From positions 1 to 18,069 of the forward strand of contig DBBQ01000052.1 of the NCBI GenBank assembly GCA_002292265.1: DNA of 18,069 bases. The letters are read 5' to 3'. Shown piece after piece: positions 9,908 to 18,065 of this stretch. Below the pieces are notes generated by a model. It was given only the letters and a program-made list of their open reading frames with translations, was not told where the DNA came from and did not search any database. The position numbers and the translations under genes were made by a program. Position 1 is the stretch's first letter. Each line of letters begins with the position of its first letter. Source of the stretch: Flavobacteriaceae bacterium UBA980 (GTDB taxonomy: Bacteria > Bacteroidota > Bacteroidia > Flavobacteriales > Flavobacteriaceae).

Positions 9908-11602
9908 TTACTTTAACACTTCTATAAACAACCCCTCTTTATTTTTGACAACCTGAACCACTTTTTTTTGACCGAGACCTTTGATGGCTTTGTCCCATTT
10001 TTTGTTGCTCAGTCCTGCCTTTTCTTTAATCGCTGTCAACACAGCAGGGTGGGTCTCTTTGATGTGTTGTAATACCATTTTTTCTTCCTCGGTAAGCTCC
10101 ACCGTTTTTTGTTCGGGCTTCATTTGAGGGAAAAATAAGACTTCTTGAATGGAGCTGTTGTTGGTCATCAACATAACCAAACGATCGATTCCAATTCCAA
10201 TCCCTGAAGTAGGGGGCATACCGTATTCCAAAGCACGAAGAAAATCTTGATCGATAAACATGGCTTCGTCGTCCCCTTTTTCACTCAAGGCGAGTTGGGC
10301 CTCAAAACGTTCCCTTTGGTCGATCGGGTCGTTCAATTCAGAATAGGCATTAGCAAGTTCTTTACCGTTGACCATCAACTCAAAACGTTCGGTAAGTTTT
10401 TCATTGGTTCGGTGTTCTTTGGTAAGTGGGCTCATGGACTTGGGATAGTTCGTGATAAAGGTGGGTTGGATGAAGTGGTGCTCACATTTTTCTCCAAAAA
10501 TTTCATCGATCAATTTTCCTTCTCCCATGGTCTCGTTTACTTCAATGCCAAGTTCTGTTGCTGTTTTTCTGAGCTCTTCCTCGTTCATTTGAGAAACATC
10601 CACCCCTGTATGGGTCTTGATGGCCTCTAGAATGGGAACTCGAGGATAGGGTGCTTTAAAATTTATTTTGTGATCTCCCACCTCAACTTCTGTCCCATGA
10701 TGTACTTCCTGAGCAATCCGTTCCAAGAGGCTTTCGGTGGTTTCCATCATCCAGAAATAGTCTTTATAAGCCACGTACAACTCCATTACGGTAAACTCCG
10801 GGTTGTGGGTGCGGTCCATCCCTTCGTTTCGAAAATCTTTTGCAAACTCAAAGACCCCTTCAAAACCTCCTACAATAAGTCTTTTTAAATAAAGCTCATT
10901 GGCAATGCGCAGGTATAATTTTGTGTTGAGTGCATTGTGATGGGTTACAAAAGGGCGTGCTGCGGCGCCACCGGGTATGGGTTGTAAAATAGGGGTTTCT
11001 ACTTCCAGATACCCTTTTTCAGTTAAAAAATCTCGAATGGTGGTTGTGATTTTTGAACGTTGGAGGAATGTATTTTTAACCTGAGGATTGACAATCAAAT
11101 CCACATAGCGTTGGCGGTAGCGCAACTCCGGATCATTGAAAGCGTCGTAGAGATTCCCTTCCGCATCTGTTTTAGGAAGGGGTAGTGGGCGAAGGGATTT
11201 GTTGAGTACTGTAAAGTGGGAAACTTTCACCGTTTGTTGACCTACCTGTGTAGTAAAAAGAGTTCCTTCCAGCCCGATGATATCCCCGATGTCTAGTAGT
11301 TTTTTATACACCTCGTTGTAGAGGGATTTGTCTTCGCCAGGACAGATTTCGTCTCGGTTAAAATAAAGTTGGATACGTCCAGTGCTGTCTAGCAATTCAG
11401 CAAAACTGGCACTTCCTTGAATTCTTCTCGACATCAAACGCCCGGCAAGAATAACCTTTTTTCCCTCTTTGTACTGTTTTGGAAGATTTCCCGCGAAGAA
11501 GTCTACATGAAACTGTGCTGCGGGGTAGGGATTGATCCCCCTTTTTCGAAGTCCTTCTAATTTTTCTCTGCGTATGAGTTCCTGCTCGGAAAGCTTTGCC
11601 AT
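9908..11602 (-). CDS. lysS: Lysyl-tRNA synthetase, class II
   Basis: Charges tRNA-Lys. The N-terminal anticodon-binding OB fold covers about residues 50-160 (VILAGRLMSRRIQGSASF). The class II catalytic core follows: motif 1 around FLTEKGYLEVETPILQP, motif 2 around residues 250-270 (FRNEGMDRTHNPEF), and motif 3 GIGIGIDRLVML near 466-474. At 564 residues it is about 60 longer than the E. coli enzyme. The extra part is a C-terminal domain starting near residue 505 (EEKMVLQHIKE to LFIEVLK), typical of Bacteroidetes LysS and probably a small helical/winged-helix add-on of unknown role. The start ATG 11602 lies 17 nt after a consensus -7 box. The Spy-like gene follows downstream. Confidence 0.97.
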   Translation of the reverse strand: MAKLSEQELIRREKLEGLRKRGINPYPAAQFHVDFFAGNLPKQYKEGKKVILAGRLMSRRIQGSASFAELLDSTGRIQLYFNRDEICPGEDKSLYNEVYKKLLDIGDIIGLEGTLFTTQVGQQTVKVSHFTVLNKSLRPLPLPKTDAEGNLYDAFNDPELRYRQRYVDLIVNPQVKNTFLQRSKITTTIRDFLTEKGYLEVETPILQPIPGGAAARPFVTHHNALNTKLYLRIANELYLKRLIVGGFEGVFEFAKDFRNEGMDRTHNPEFTVMELYVAYKDYFWMMETTESLLERIAQEVHHGTEVEVGDHKINFKAPYPRVPILEAIKTHTGVDVSQMNEEELRKTATELGIEVNETMGEGKLIDEIFGEKCEHHFIQPTFITNYPKSMSPLTKEHRTNEKLTERFELMVNGKELANAYSELNDPIDQRERFEAQLALSEKGDDEAMFIDQDFLRALEYGMPPTSGIGIGIDRLVMLMTNNSSIQEVLFFPQMKPEQKTVELTEEEKMVLQHIKETHPAVLTAIKEKAGLSNKKWDKAIKGLGQKKVVQVVKNKEGLFIEVLK

Positions 11603-11618
11603 GGCATTAAATTTGATG

Positions 11619-11626
11619 CAAAGATA
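11619..11626 (-). promoter_or_regulatory. Candidate -7 element for lysS
   Basis: Minus-strand TATCTTTG matches TAnnTTTG exactly, 16 nt upstream of the lysS ATG. The nearest upstream TTG (plus-strand 11652-11654) is 25 nt away, longer than the 20 nt seen in the tRNA promoter. It shares the 83-nt divergent gap with the yqaE-like promoter. Confidence 0.55.
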
Positions 11627-11660
11627 CGCAGACTGTAAAAATCTAGGGACTCAAATTTTA

Positions 11661-11668
11661 TATCTTTA
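11661..11668 (+). promoter_or_regulatory. Candidate -7 element for the yqaE-like gene and lipB
   Basis: TATCTTTA differs from TAnnTTTG only at the last base and is 17 nt before the ATG at 11686. No -33 TTG is seen at the usual distance. It is the only plausible -7 box for this rightward two-gene unit. Confidence 0.45.
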
Positions 11669-11685
11669 CCCCCACAATTAATCAC

Positions 11686-11859
11686 ATGAGTTTTTTTCGC
11701 GTTTTACTTTCCATTTTGTTTCCACCACTCGCAGTCATTGACCAAGGGTGCGGTTCGGTTTTGATCGTATTTATTTTAACCCTCTGCGGATGGGTTCCTG
11801 GAGTGATTGCCGCTTTGGTGATTTTAAATAATCCCGGGCGATGGGGTTTTAACAGCTAG
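11686..11859 (+). CDS. YqaE/Pmp3-family small membrane protein
   Basis: A 57-residue hydrophobic protein: MSFFRVLLSILFPPLAVID, then QGCGSVLIVFILTLCGWVPG, then VIAALVIL and a short polar tail. Two membrane helices (about residues 5-20 and 22-47) carry the family pattern: PPLAV, a Gly-Cys at the start of helix 2, and LTLxGWxPGxIAA. This matches the UPF0057/Pmp3/YqaE family, small membrane proteins tied to membrane potential and stress in yeast and enterobacteria; the role in Bacteroidetes is unproven. It starts 17 nt after a -7-like box, and lipB begins 6 nt after its stop, so the two are probably co-transcribed. The gene is short enough to be missed by common length cut-offs. Confidence 0.92.
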   Translation: MSFFRVLLSILFPPLAVIDQGCGSVLIVFILTLCGWVPGVIAALVILNNPGRWGFNS

Positions 11860-11865
11860 GAAGAA

Positions 11866-12582
11866 ATGACCCAAAAAAACAAAACCATCCAACTTATTGA
11901 ATTGGGGCTAAAATCCTATCAAGAAGCACTAGCCGTTCAAGAAAAATTATTCAATCAAACGATTGCGATCAAAAGAGCCAATAGAAACCAGCAACAGCAA
12001 ACTCGCACTGAAAATTACTTGTTGTGGGTAGAGCATACTCCTGTCATCACCTTGGGGAAAAGTGGAAAAAGTGAGCATTTGCTTTTAGATGAAAATCAAT
12101 TAAAGAAGGAGGGAATAGAATACCATCCCACCAATCGGGGTGGAGACATAACTTTCCACGGTCCTGGGCAACTTGTGGGGTATCCCATTTTAGATTTGGA
12201 CAATTTTTTTACAGACATCCACAAATACCTTCGTTTTTTGGAAGAAGCCATTATCTTGACTCTAGAGGAATACGGATTAAAAGGCGCACGTAGTGACGGT
12301 GAAACTGGAGTTTGGTTGGATGTGGAAACTCCTTTTGCTCGAAAAATTTGCGCTATGGGTGTCAAAGCCAGCCGCTGGGTGACCATGCATGGTTTTGCTT
12401 TGAATATCAATACGGATTTGTCTTATTTTGAATACATCGTCCCTTGTGGAATTCAAGGAAAAGCAGTTACCTCTCTGGAAAAAGAATTAGGGCGAAACGT
12501 TCCTTTTGAGGAAGTAAAGACCAAATTAAAAGTACACTTTGCACATCTTTTTGAGGCGGAAATGCAACAAGAAGAACTTTAG
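11866..12582 (+). CDS. lipB: Lipoyl(octanoyl) transferase
   Basis: Moves octanoyl groups from acyl carrier protein to lipoyl domains, the first step of endogenous lipoate synthesis, in the cytosol. The 238 residues are within the family range. The signature RGGDITFHGPGQLVGYPI begins at residue 91. The catalytic pair is visible: K167 in AMGVKASRWVTMHG and C194 in YIVPCGIQGK. An AGGAAG sequence, itself Shine-Dalgarno-like, lies just before the ATG, which is unusual in this window. The gene sits 6 nt behind the yqaE-like gene. Its stop codon overlaps that of the convergent lipoprotein gene by 4 nt, leaving no room for a terminator. lipA is not in the window. Confidence 0.96.
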   Translation: MTQKNKTIQLIELGLKSYQEALAVQEKLFNQTIAIKRANRNQQQQTRTENYLLWVEHTPVITLGKSGKSEHLLLDENQLKKEGIEYHPTNRGGDITFHGPGQLVGYPILDLDNFFTDIHKYLRFLEEAIILTLEEYGLKGARSDGETGVWLDVETPFARKICAMGVKASRWVTMHGFALNINTDLSYFEYIVPCGIQGKAVTSLEKELGRNVPFEEVKTKLKVHFAHLFEAEMQQEEL

Positions 12583-15044
12583 TTAATCTGATAAATCAAC
12601 AACCCTTCATCCTCCGACTGTACGACCATTTCGACCGCCTTATCATTGTCTGCATTGCTTAGAGTGCTTTCAGAGCTTCCATAAACTGGGAAACCACCCA
12701 CTGCTGTTCCATTGCTGTAAAAAGCATAGACTTTTTGAGCATCTAGATCGGTTAGGGTCACGTAGATAACATTATTGATGTAATGAATTTTTGGAGCGGT
12801 ATAGTTCCCAAAAGGAAGAACCACAGGAATGCCTTTGATGACCAATTTGTTTTCTGAAAGAGTTACAAGGGATTTGCTGGTCATATCAACTTGATGCCCC
12901 GGCCGAAGACCGAGAGGACTTTCCGTAAGGTTTCCTTTGGTGTCAATTTGCAAAAGAGCTCCCTCTTGGTTTGTGGTAGCAAAGGTGTTACGATGTGCAA
13001 AAATAGGATTTGAAGAAGTATTTACGGCGCCTTTCAGTTGTATCCGGTCTTTTCCTTGCCGATTTACAATACGTACTTGCCCAGCGATATCTTGCAATAG
13101 AATATAATCTTTGTTTCCAAAACGGATGTGTTTCGGAGGGTTTTGGAGTGGTTGTTTTAGCGTATTCAGCTTGAATCCAGAAACACGTCTACCTCGGTTG
13201 TCATACATTTCCACTTTTTTTCCGTTGCTTAGAAGAAAACGATAATTGCGGTTGAAGTCATAATCAAAAACTGCTAGATGATGAGGCGCTTCCGAGTTAA
13301 TTTTTTTATCGAAAGGTGGAACTACTTTTCCGTTTCGGTCTAAAATCATAAAACGATCTGGCGTTCTAAATGCCATTTGCAAACGTCTGTTTTTATACAA
13401 ATCCACCTGTTCAATTTTTCCAACAATGGGTCCGGAAAGTTGTTTTTTCCAAAACAGGGTACCCGTATTGGAGAAAAGGTACAACACATTATTAATGTCT
13501 TGAACTACCACATCTTGGGTCTTGTTTCGGTGGTTTTTGATCCACTGTGGGGCTCGTGCTAAAGGCGCATCAAGCGTAAAGCTGTACTGACTGACAACAC
13601 TGTTTTTTTGTTGTTTAGGATTGTCGCGTTGTGCAGTAAACCGACTTTGGACAAAGCGCGCTTCGGCAATTCCTTGCAGTGCAACCAGAGGATACTCCTT
13701 TAGTTTTACAGAATCCCATTCCGCTTCTTTTTCAGGGAGGTTTTCTTTCCACTGGTTTTTTAGGTTGGCCGTATTACCCACCCAAAGGAAGGTACTGCGA
13801 TCTGCCAAATCCTCTTGAAGGCTTTTAAAGTTAAAATTATTGGCAAGGGTATTCCCATCCAAATAGCTTCCTATGAGTTGCTTGAGATAGGCTTTGTCTT
13901 GGGTGTAAATTAAAAAGTCTTCTATCAGGGCAACATAGTTAGGATTAAAGGCGGCACCGAAGGCTTTCAAAAAGTAGAGAAGGTCTTTGGGAAAGTTTAC
14001 TTGGGAAATGGAGATACCTCTGTACGAGTCTTCTGGGGTTTGGTCTGAAAATAAGATCGGAGGAATCGCCTCCGAATTGGTTATATGGAAATACAGGGCT
14101 TTATTTAATTTTGTTTTCAGCAATGCAATTTCATCCACCCCGCTCAAGGCGTCAAAATTAATTTCCTGCAAAGCAATGTTTTTATAGCGACTGTATTTTT
14201 TAAAATTAGTCTCCAGGGATTTGTAATCACTTACTGCCAGGGTAAGGTAGCTGTCAAAACTTTGAGGGACACAATCGGGACTCAAGAGGGGTTGAGGTTC
14301 CAGTCCTTTTAAAAAAGTCAGTTTATCGGGAATAGAATCATTGATAAAACTCACTCCGTCCAGGGTAAAAGGATCTTTTTTGGTGTTGAAATCAAACGAA
14401 AACCAGGTACTCCCTAGAAAAGGAAAGAGCTCAGTCTTAGGAAAAAAACGATCCATCAGTTCTCTGACGTCATGATGCAGATAAAGATTTAGAGGCGCAT
14501 TGGGATCACTTACATCGGCCAGTTGAAAAAAGCGGTTGTCTTGAATTCCCTTTTTTTGGTCTTGAATATTACGAATGCTGTTTTCGAGAACCAGCTGAGA
14601 GCTGCTGATTAAATAAATGTCTTTAACTCGAGCTTTAAAAATTTTTTGAGTTCCCTCTTCTTCCACTTGTACAGGGATAGAGTTGTAAGTAAAAGATTCT
14701 TTGGAATTGTCAAGTTGGGTCAGACTATCAGTTGGGGATGCTTTGTAAATAAAAGAGGCTGCCAGGGCTGCTTTTCCCTCTGGGGTAATGCAGAGCAGGG
14801 CATTTGGATCAAAGGACTCAGGAAGTACGGCTTTGATTTCTTTATAAAAGTCGTCGTTCAATTCAAAAATAGGTTCTATAAAAGGGAGGTTGGACAGTGC
14901 ACTCCTCAGCATGTTTTGATCATTGACTTGAAATACAGCAAGGGTGTTTTGTGGAACACATTCCAACAGGTTTACGGTTTCTTTTTTTTCGACGCTACAG
15001 CCGAAAAAAATCAAACAACTCAATAGTAAAATGGGATATCGCAT
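12579..15044 (-). CDS. Large lipoprotein of unknown function with propeller-like C-terminal half
   Basis: An 821-residue predicted lipoprotein. ATG 15044 gives a compact signal, MRYPILLLSCLIFFGCS, with the lipidated Cys at residue 16; a TTG at 15056 would only add four residues. The N-terminal ~500 residues begin with LLECVPQNTLAVFQVND, recalling bacterial proteins that open with a 'potential for cheating/limits' type DUF3352 segment, but the match is weak and I do not assign it. From about residue 510, short repeats recur, each ending in a strand-turn such as NTGTLFW, RNGKVVPPF, NRGRRVSGF, RQGKDRI, TKGNL and SNGTAVGGF. This suggests five or six PQQ-like propeller blades. It lies 81 nt downstream of rnhB on the same strand and overlaps the lipB stop by 4 nt. 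Confidence 0.85.
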   Translation of the reverse strand: MRYPILLLSCLIFFGCSVEKKETVNLLECVPQNTLAVFQVNDQNMLRSALSNLPFIEPIFELNDDFYKEIKAVLPESFDPNALLCITPEGKAALAASFIYKASPTDSLTQLDNSKESFTYNSIPVQVEEEGTQKIFKARVKDIYLISSSQLVLENSIRNIQDQKKGIQDNRFFQLADVSDPNAPLNLYLHHDVRELMDRFFPKTELFPFLGSTWFSFDFNTKKDPFTLDGVSFINDSIPDKLTFLKGLEPQPLLSPDCVPQSFDSYLTLAVSDYKSLETNFKKYSRYKNIALQEINFDALSGVDEIALLKTKLNKALYFHITNSEAIPPILFSDQTPEDSYRGISISQVNFPKDLLYFLKAFGAAFNPNYVALIEDFLIYTQDKAYLKQLIGSYLDGNTLANNFNFKSLQEDLADRSTFLWVGNTANLKNQWKENLPEKEAEWDSVKLKEYPLVALQGIAEARFVQSRFTAQRDNPKQQKNSVVSQYSFTLDAPLARAPQWIKNHRNKTQDVVVQDINNVLYLFSNTGTLFWKKQLSGPIVGKIEQVDLYKNRRLQMAFRTPDRFMILDRNGKVVPPFDKKINSEAPHHLAVFDYDFNRNYRFLLSNGKKVEMYDNRGRRVSGFKLNTLKQPLQNPPKHIRFGNKDYILLQDIAGQVRIVNRQGKDRIQLKGAVNTSSNPIFAHRNTFATTNQEGALLQIDTKGNLTESPLGLRPGHQVDMTSKSLVTLSENKLVIKGIPVVLPFGNYTAPKIHYINNVIYVTLTDLDAQKVYAFYSNGTAVGGFPVYGSSESTLSNADNDKAVEMVVQSEDEGLLIYQIN

Positions 15045-15049
15045 AACTG

Positions 15050-15098
15050 ATTTCAAAATTAAAAAACTCTAGAGGCTGTTTCTTTAAAATTTTGAAAT
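15050..15098. repeat. 11-bp inverted repeat between rnhB and the lipoprotein gene
   Basis: ATTTCAAAATT (15050-15060) and AATTTTGAAAT (15088-15098) are perfect inverted copies 27 nt apart. The spacer includes the palindrome CTCTAGAG (15067-15074). On the minus strand the arm nearest the lipoprotein gene contains TAATTTTG (15054-15061), a perfect TAnnTTTG -7 box, only 9 nt before its ATG. The repeat could be an operator, an attenuator or a weak AU-rich terminator of rnhB; it is not a classical GC-stem terminator. Confidence 0.5.
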
Positions 15099-15125
15099 GT
15101 TATTAACTATCTCATGAACGAGTTT

Positions 15126-15725
15126 TCAATCAAAATCCATTTCGAGTTGCCGAGGTAGGAGTTGAAAGGACTTTCTGTGGTGCAAAGTGCAGCCGAGTTT
15201 TTGAATGGCGGATCGATGGGTTGAGGTTGGATAGCCTTTGTTTTTCTCCCAACCGTAAGCGGGAAACTCGGCACTAATTTTTTTCATGTAGTCATCGCGA
15301 TGGGTTTTTGCCAAAACAGAGGCTGCGGCAATATTTTGAAATTTACCATCTCCTTTTACAATACATTGGTGTGGAATTCCTTTAAAAGAGGAAAATTTGT
15401 TTCCATCTACAAGGATGTATTCAGGGGTTTTTTGAAGCTGTTCCAGCGCCAGGTGCATGGCTTTGATGGAGGCCTTTAAAATATTGATTTGATCAATTTC
15501 ATCCTGAAAAACATGGGCCACGCCAAAAGCGAGGGCTTGTTGTTCTATTAAAGGGCGTAAGTTGTCTCGCTGTTTTTCAGTAAGTTTTTTGGAATCGTTG
15601 AGCAGTGGCAGCTCGACGTCAGGTGGCAGGATCACTGCAGCGGCGGTGACGGGCCCTGCCAAACACCCTCTGCCTGCTTCATCTGTTCCCGCTTCTACAA
15701 AATTTGTCAGTTGTACACTAAGCAT
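15126..15725 (-). CDS. rnhB: Ribonuclease HII
   Basis: Removes RNA from RNA-DNA hybrids, including single misincorporated ribonucleotides. The 199 residues are a normal length. With ATG 15725 as start (MLSVQLTNF), the active-site set is D15 and E16 in GTDEAGRG, D107 in ILVDGNKF and D144 in [18 protein letters not shown] and [11 protein letters not shown] are further family landmarks. An in-frame TTG one codon upstream (15728) is less likely. The gene is divergent from the porin gene (83-nt gap) and is followed on the same strand by the large lipoprotein gene. Confidence 0.96.
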   Translation of the reverse strand: MLSVQLTNFVEAGTDEAGRGCLAGPVTAAAVILPPDVELPLLNDSKKLTEKQRDNLRPLIEQQALAFGVAHVFQDEIDQINILKASIKAMHLALEQLQKTPEYILVDGNKFSSFKGIPHQCIVKGDGKFQNIAAASVLAKTHRDDYMKKISAEFPAYGWEKNKGYPTSTHRSAIQKLGCTLHHRKSFQLLPRQLEMDFD

Positions 15726-15735
15726 CAATAGGAAT

Positions 15736-15764
15736 CAAATTTTATGTTTTATACCCTATCACAA
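15736..15764 (-). promoter_or_regulatory. Candidate promoter for rnhB
   Basis: On the minus strand AAAATTTG (15736-15743; one base from TAnnTTTG) is preceded 18 nt upstream by TTG (plus-strand 15762-15764). Start codon distance is 10 nt, so the leader would be very short. The divergent porin gene has at best TAACTTCG (15782-15789), one mismatch from consensus, and no matching -33 box. Confidence 0.35.
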
Positions 15765-15808
15765 GTTACATCCATTTATTATAACTTCGCAAACAAATCA
15801 CACTCGGC

Positions 15809-17986
15809 ATGCGTATCCCCCATTTTGTTCTCCTTTTACTCTTAAAGCAAGCGCTTTGGAGTCAGCAAGAAGAGCTGCCTGTAAAAGACACAATCCCATC
15901 AATTCAAGAAGTCGATTTAAAAATAAAAGACACTTTAAAAAAGAAAGATCTAACTCTATTAGAGGAACAAAAAGAAACTCCCTCAGAAGACGAAAATAAG
16001 AAACCCCCTAAAAAGAAACGCTATATTCCCTACATCAAGTCAATGGATGAGGTTACTGTTTCGGATTATAAAATCATGTATTTGGATGGGACCGAAAAGG
16101 TGGTGGACACCTCGCTCTCCTTGGAAGGGGAATACACCTTTAATTTTTTGAGGGAAGACTACTTTGAATACTTACCTCTTCCCAATATGGGAGAGGGGTT
16201 TAACAAGCTGGGATATAATTTTCACGACCAACCTTTTACCCCTCAAATGGGGGCACGGGTTAAACACTTTGGGTATTTCGAAAAAGAAGATGTTCCTTAT
16301 TATGAGGCCCCTTCAGCTTATACCGAATTGTTTTTTAAATCAACGTTTCAGCAAGGGCAGTTTTTAGATACTTCGTTGGCCATTAATACCTCTCCCAAAT
16401 TCAATATTGCCGTTTCTTTTCGCGGCTTTCGTTCTTTGGGGAAATACGTATCCGCTTTGAGTCGCTCCCGACAGTTTCGATTGAGCACACAATATCAGAC
16501 CTTCAATCAAAGATATCGCTTGCGTATGCACCAAACCACACAATCTTTGGAAAATGAAGTGAATGGTGGATTGACCAACGACTCCGTATATTTTTTTGAA
16601 AATGCACCGAATTATGTTGAGGCAGACGAGTCTGGGAATCCTGTCCTAGATGAAGATGGAAATGAACAAATTGTTTTTTACGACGGGTTTTTAGACCGCA
16701 ATCGTCTGGGAACACAAATTCAAGCAGACAACGTCTTGGAAGGAAAACGGTACTTTATGGAACACCGCTATCAAATGTTGCCCTTAGCGAAAGACACCAC
16801 CGTCTATAAAATGGCGGTAGGCTATTCGGCCAGTTTGGAAAACAAAAAATACAAGTTCAACCAGAATCGTCCTGGGGCCTATTTTTTCGAAAATTACGAG
16901 GTCTCCAATGTTCGTGATAGTACTTCGTTCAATACTTTGGAAAATAAACTTTACATAAAATACAAAGACAAAGCGCTGGGGCAATTCCAATTAGATCTGT
17001 ACCACCACAATTGGGATTACACATTAGGGCCTAATGAATACGAAAAAGACACGCTACTTTCCAATCAAATAAAAGCCTCACAGTTAGCTGCTCAAGCACG
17101 TTGGCAAAAAGAATTGTTTGGGGTTACTACTAGTGCCATGGGGTATCAGTCGTTAAATAAAGACTACGCTACTCAGGCTTTTACTTTGGATATAAAACGT
17201 CCTCTCGTGAAAGATATTTTATTGGGAGCTTCATATAAGTACCGCTCACAACCTTTGAACTTCAATTTTTATTTGGCAGAAAGTGATTATAAAATGTACA
17301 ATTGGGACAATACCCATTTAGAAAATCAACAATTTAATACCCGTTCTGTTTTTATCTCACATCCCAAATGGGGTAGAATACAAGGCGAATGGACGTCGAT
17401 AGACAATTTCACCTTCTTAAATAATACGACACGGCTAAGAGATTTGAATAAAAAGTTCAGTGTAGAGGTGCTTCAAACCGATAAAAAAATAGACTATTTC
17501 AAGGCGAGATTGGACCAAAGAATTGATTTTGGAAATTTTTCTTGGGTCAATAATGTACAATACCAAAAAGTAAATCAGGAAGAAGATCCAGATGCAATAC
17601 TTAGTGGACCTATAGCTTTAAACGTTCCCGAATGGTTAATCCGAAGCACCTTAATGCTAACTTCCTCTATATTTAATAAAGCCTTATTTTTTCAAACGGG
17701 AGCCACCTTTGTTTTTTTTACAGATTACTACTCCGATCAGTACAATCCTCTATTGGCAGAGTTTGTGACCCAAAACAATACCAAGATTGGAGAATATCCA
17801 CGGGTGGATTTTTTCTTTAATGCAAAAATTAAAAGTTCGCGTATCTTTTTAAAACTAGAAAATATATCCGCTCCCATAGAGCATTTGATTGATGTTGACA
17901 CTCCTTACGATTACTACGCGGCCCCTTTCGTCCCTTATCGGGATTTTTCCATCCGTTTTGGTTTGATCTGGAACTTTTTTGAGTAA
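15809..17986 (+). CDS. Putative outer-membrane porin of Bacteroidetes type
   Basis: A 725-residue exported beta-barrel candidate. The signal peptide is MRIPHFVLLLLLKQALWSQ. Residues about 20-75 form a Lys/Glu/Asp-rich linker ending in KKPPKKKRYIPYI. The following segment (MDEVTVSDYKIMYLDGTEKVVDTSLSL, then NFLREDYFEYLPLPNMGEGFNKLGY) is characteristic of the Bacteroidetes 'putative porin' family (Porin_10). The rest is rich in alternating aromatic/polar strands, and the chain ends in a strand closing with IWNFFE, compatible with a barrel C-terminus. The substrate is unknown. The gene is divergent from rnhB, no downstream gene is visible, and 83 nt remain to the window end. Confidence 0.88.
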   Translation: MRIPHFVLLLLLKQALWSQQEELPVKDTIPSIQEVDLKIKDTLKKKDLTLLEEQKETPSEDENKKPPKKKRYIPYIKSMDEVTVSDYKIMYLDGTEKVVDTSLSLEGEYTFNFLREDYFEYLPLPNMGEGFNKLGYNFHDQPFTPQMGARVKHFGYFEKEDVPYYEAPSAYTELFFKSTFQQGQFLDTSLAINTSPKFNIAVSFRGFRSLGKYVSALSRSRQFRLSTQYQTFNQRYRLRMHQTTQSLENEVNGGLTNDSVYFFENAPNYVEADESGNPVLDEDGNEQIVFYDGFLDRNRLGTQIQADNVLEGKRYFMEHRYQMLPLAKDTTVYKMAVGYSASLENKKYKFNQNRPGAYFFENYEVSNVRDSTSFNTLENKLYIKYKDKALGQFQLDLYHHNWDYTLGPNEYEKDTLLSNQIKASQLAAQARWQKELFGVTTSAMGYQSLNKDYATQAFTLDIKRPLVKDILLGASYKYRSQPLNFNFYLAESDYKMYNWDNTHLENQQFNTRSVFISHPKWGRIQGEWTSIDNFTFLNNTTRLRDLNKKFSVEVLQTDKKIDYFKARLDQRIDFGNFSWVNNVQYQKVNQEEDPDAILSGPIALNVPEWLIRSTLMLTSSIFNKALFFQTGATFVFFTDYYSDQYNPLLAEFVTQNNTKIGEYPRVDFFFNAKIKSSRIFLKLENISAPIEHLIDVDTPYDYYAAPFVPYRDFSIRFGLIWNFFE

Positions 17987-18024
17987 TATAATTACTTGAT
18001 TGTCAACGTATAAGTAAGTAAGTG

Positions 18025-18065
18025 AATTCTTTCAAAAAATTAATTAAAAACCCCTTGAAAGAATT
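18025..18065. repeat. 11-bp inverted repeat after the porin gene
   Basis: AATTCTTTCAA (18025-18035) and TTGAAAGAATT (18055-18065) are perfect inverted copies separated by 19 nt of A-rich sequence. It starts 39 nt after the porin stop and may act as a weak terminator. It has no following U-run and no GC-rich stem, and the window ends 4 nt later, so its role cannot be settled. A short TAAG x3 run (18011-18022) precedes it. Confidence 0.5.

Noticed and set aside
10247..10888. Plus-strand open frames inside lysS
   Set aside because: Shadow frames of a clear, full-length lysS with all class II motifs.
14646..15026. 126-residue plus-strand frame opposite the start of the large lipoprotein gene
   Set aside because: No recognisable domain, and it lies antisense to a gene with a clear lipoprotein signal.
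18011..18022. TAAG x3 tandem run
   Set aside because: Too short to be a meaningful repeat in AT-rich DNA.
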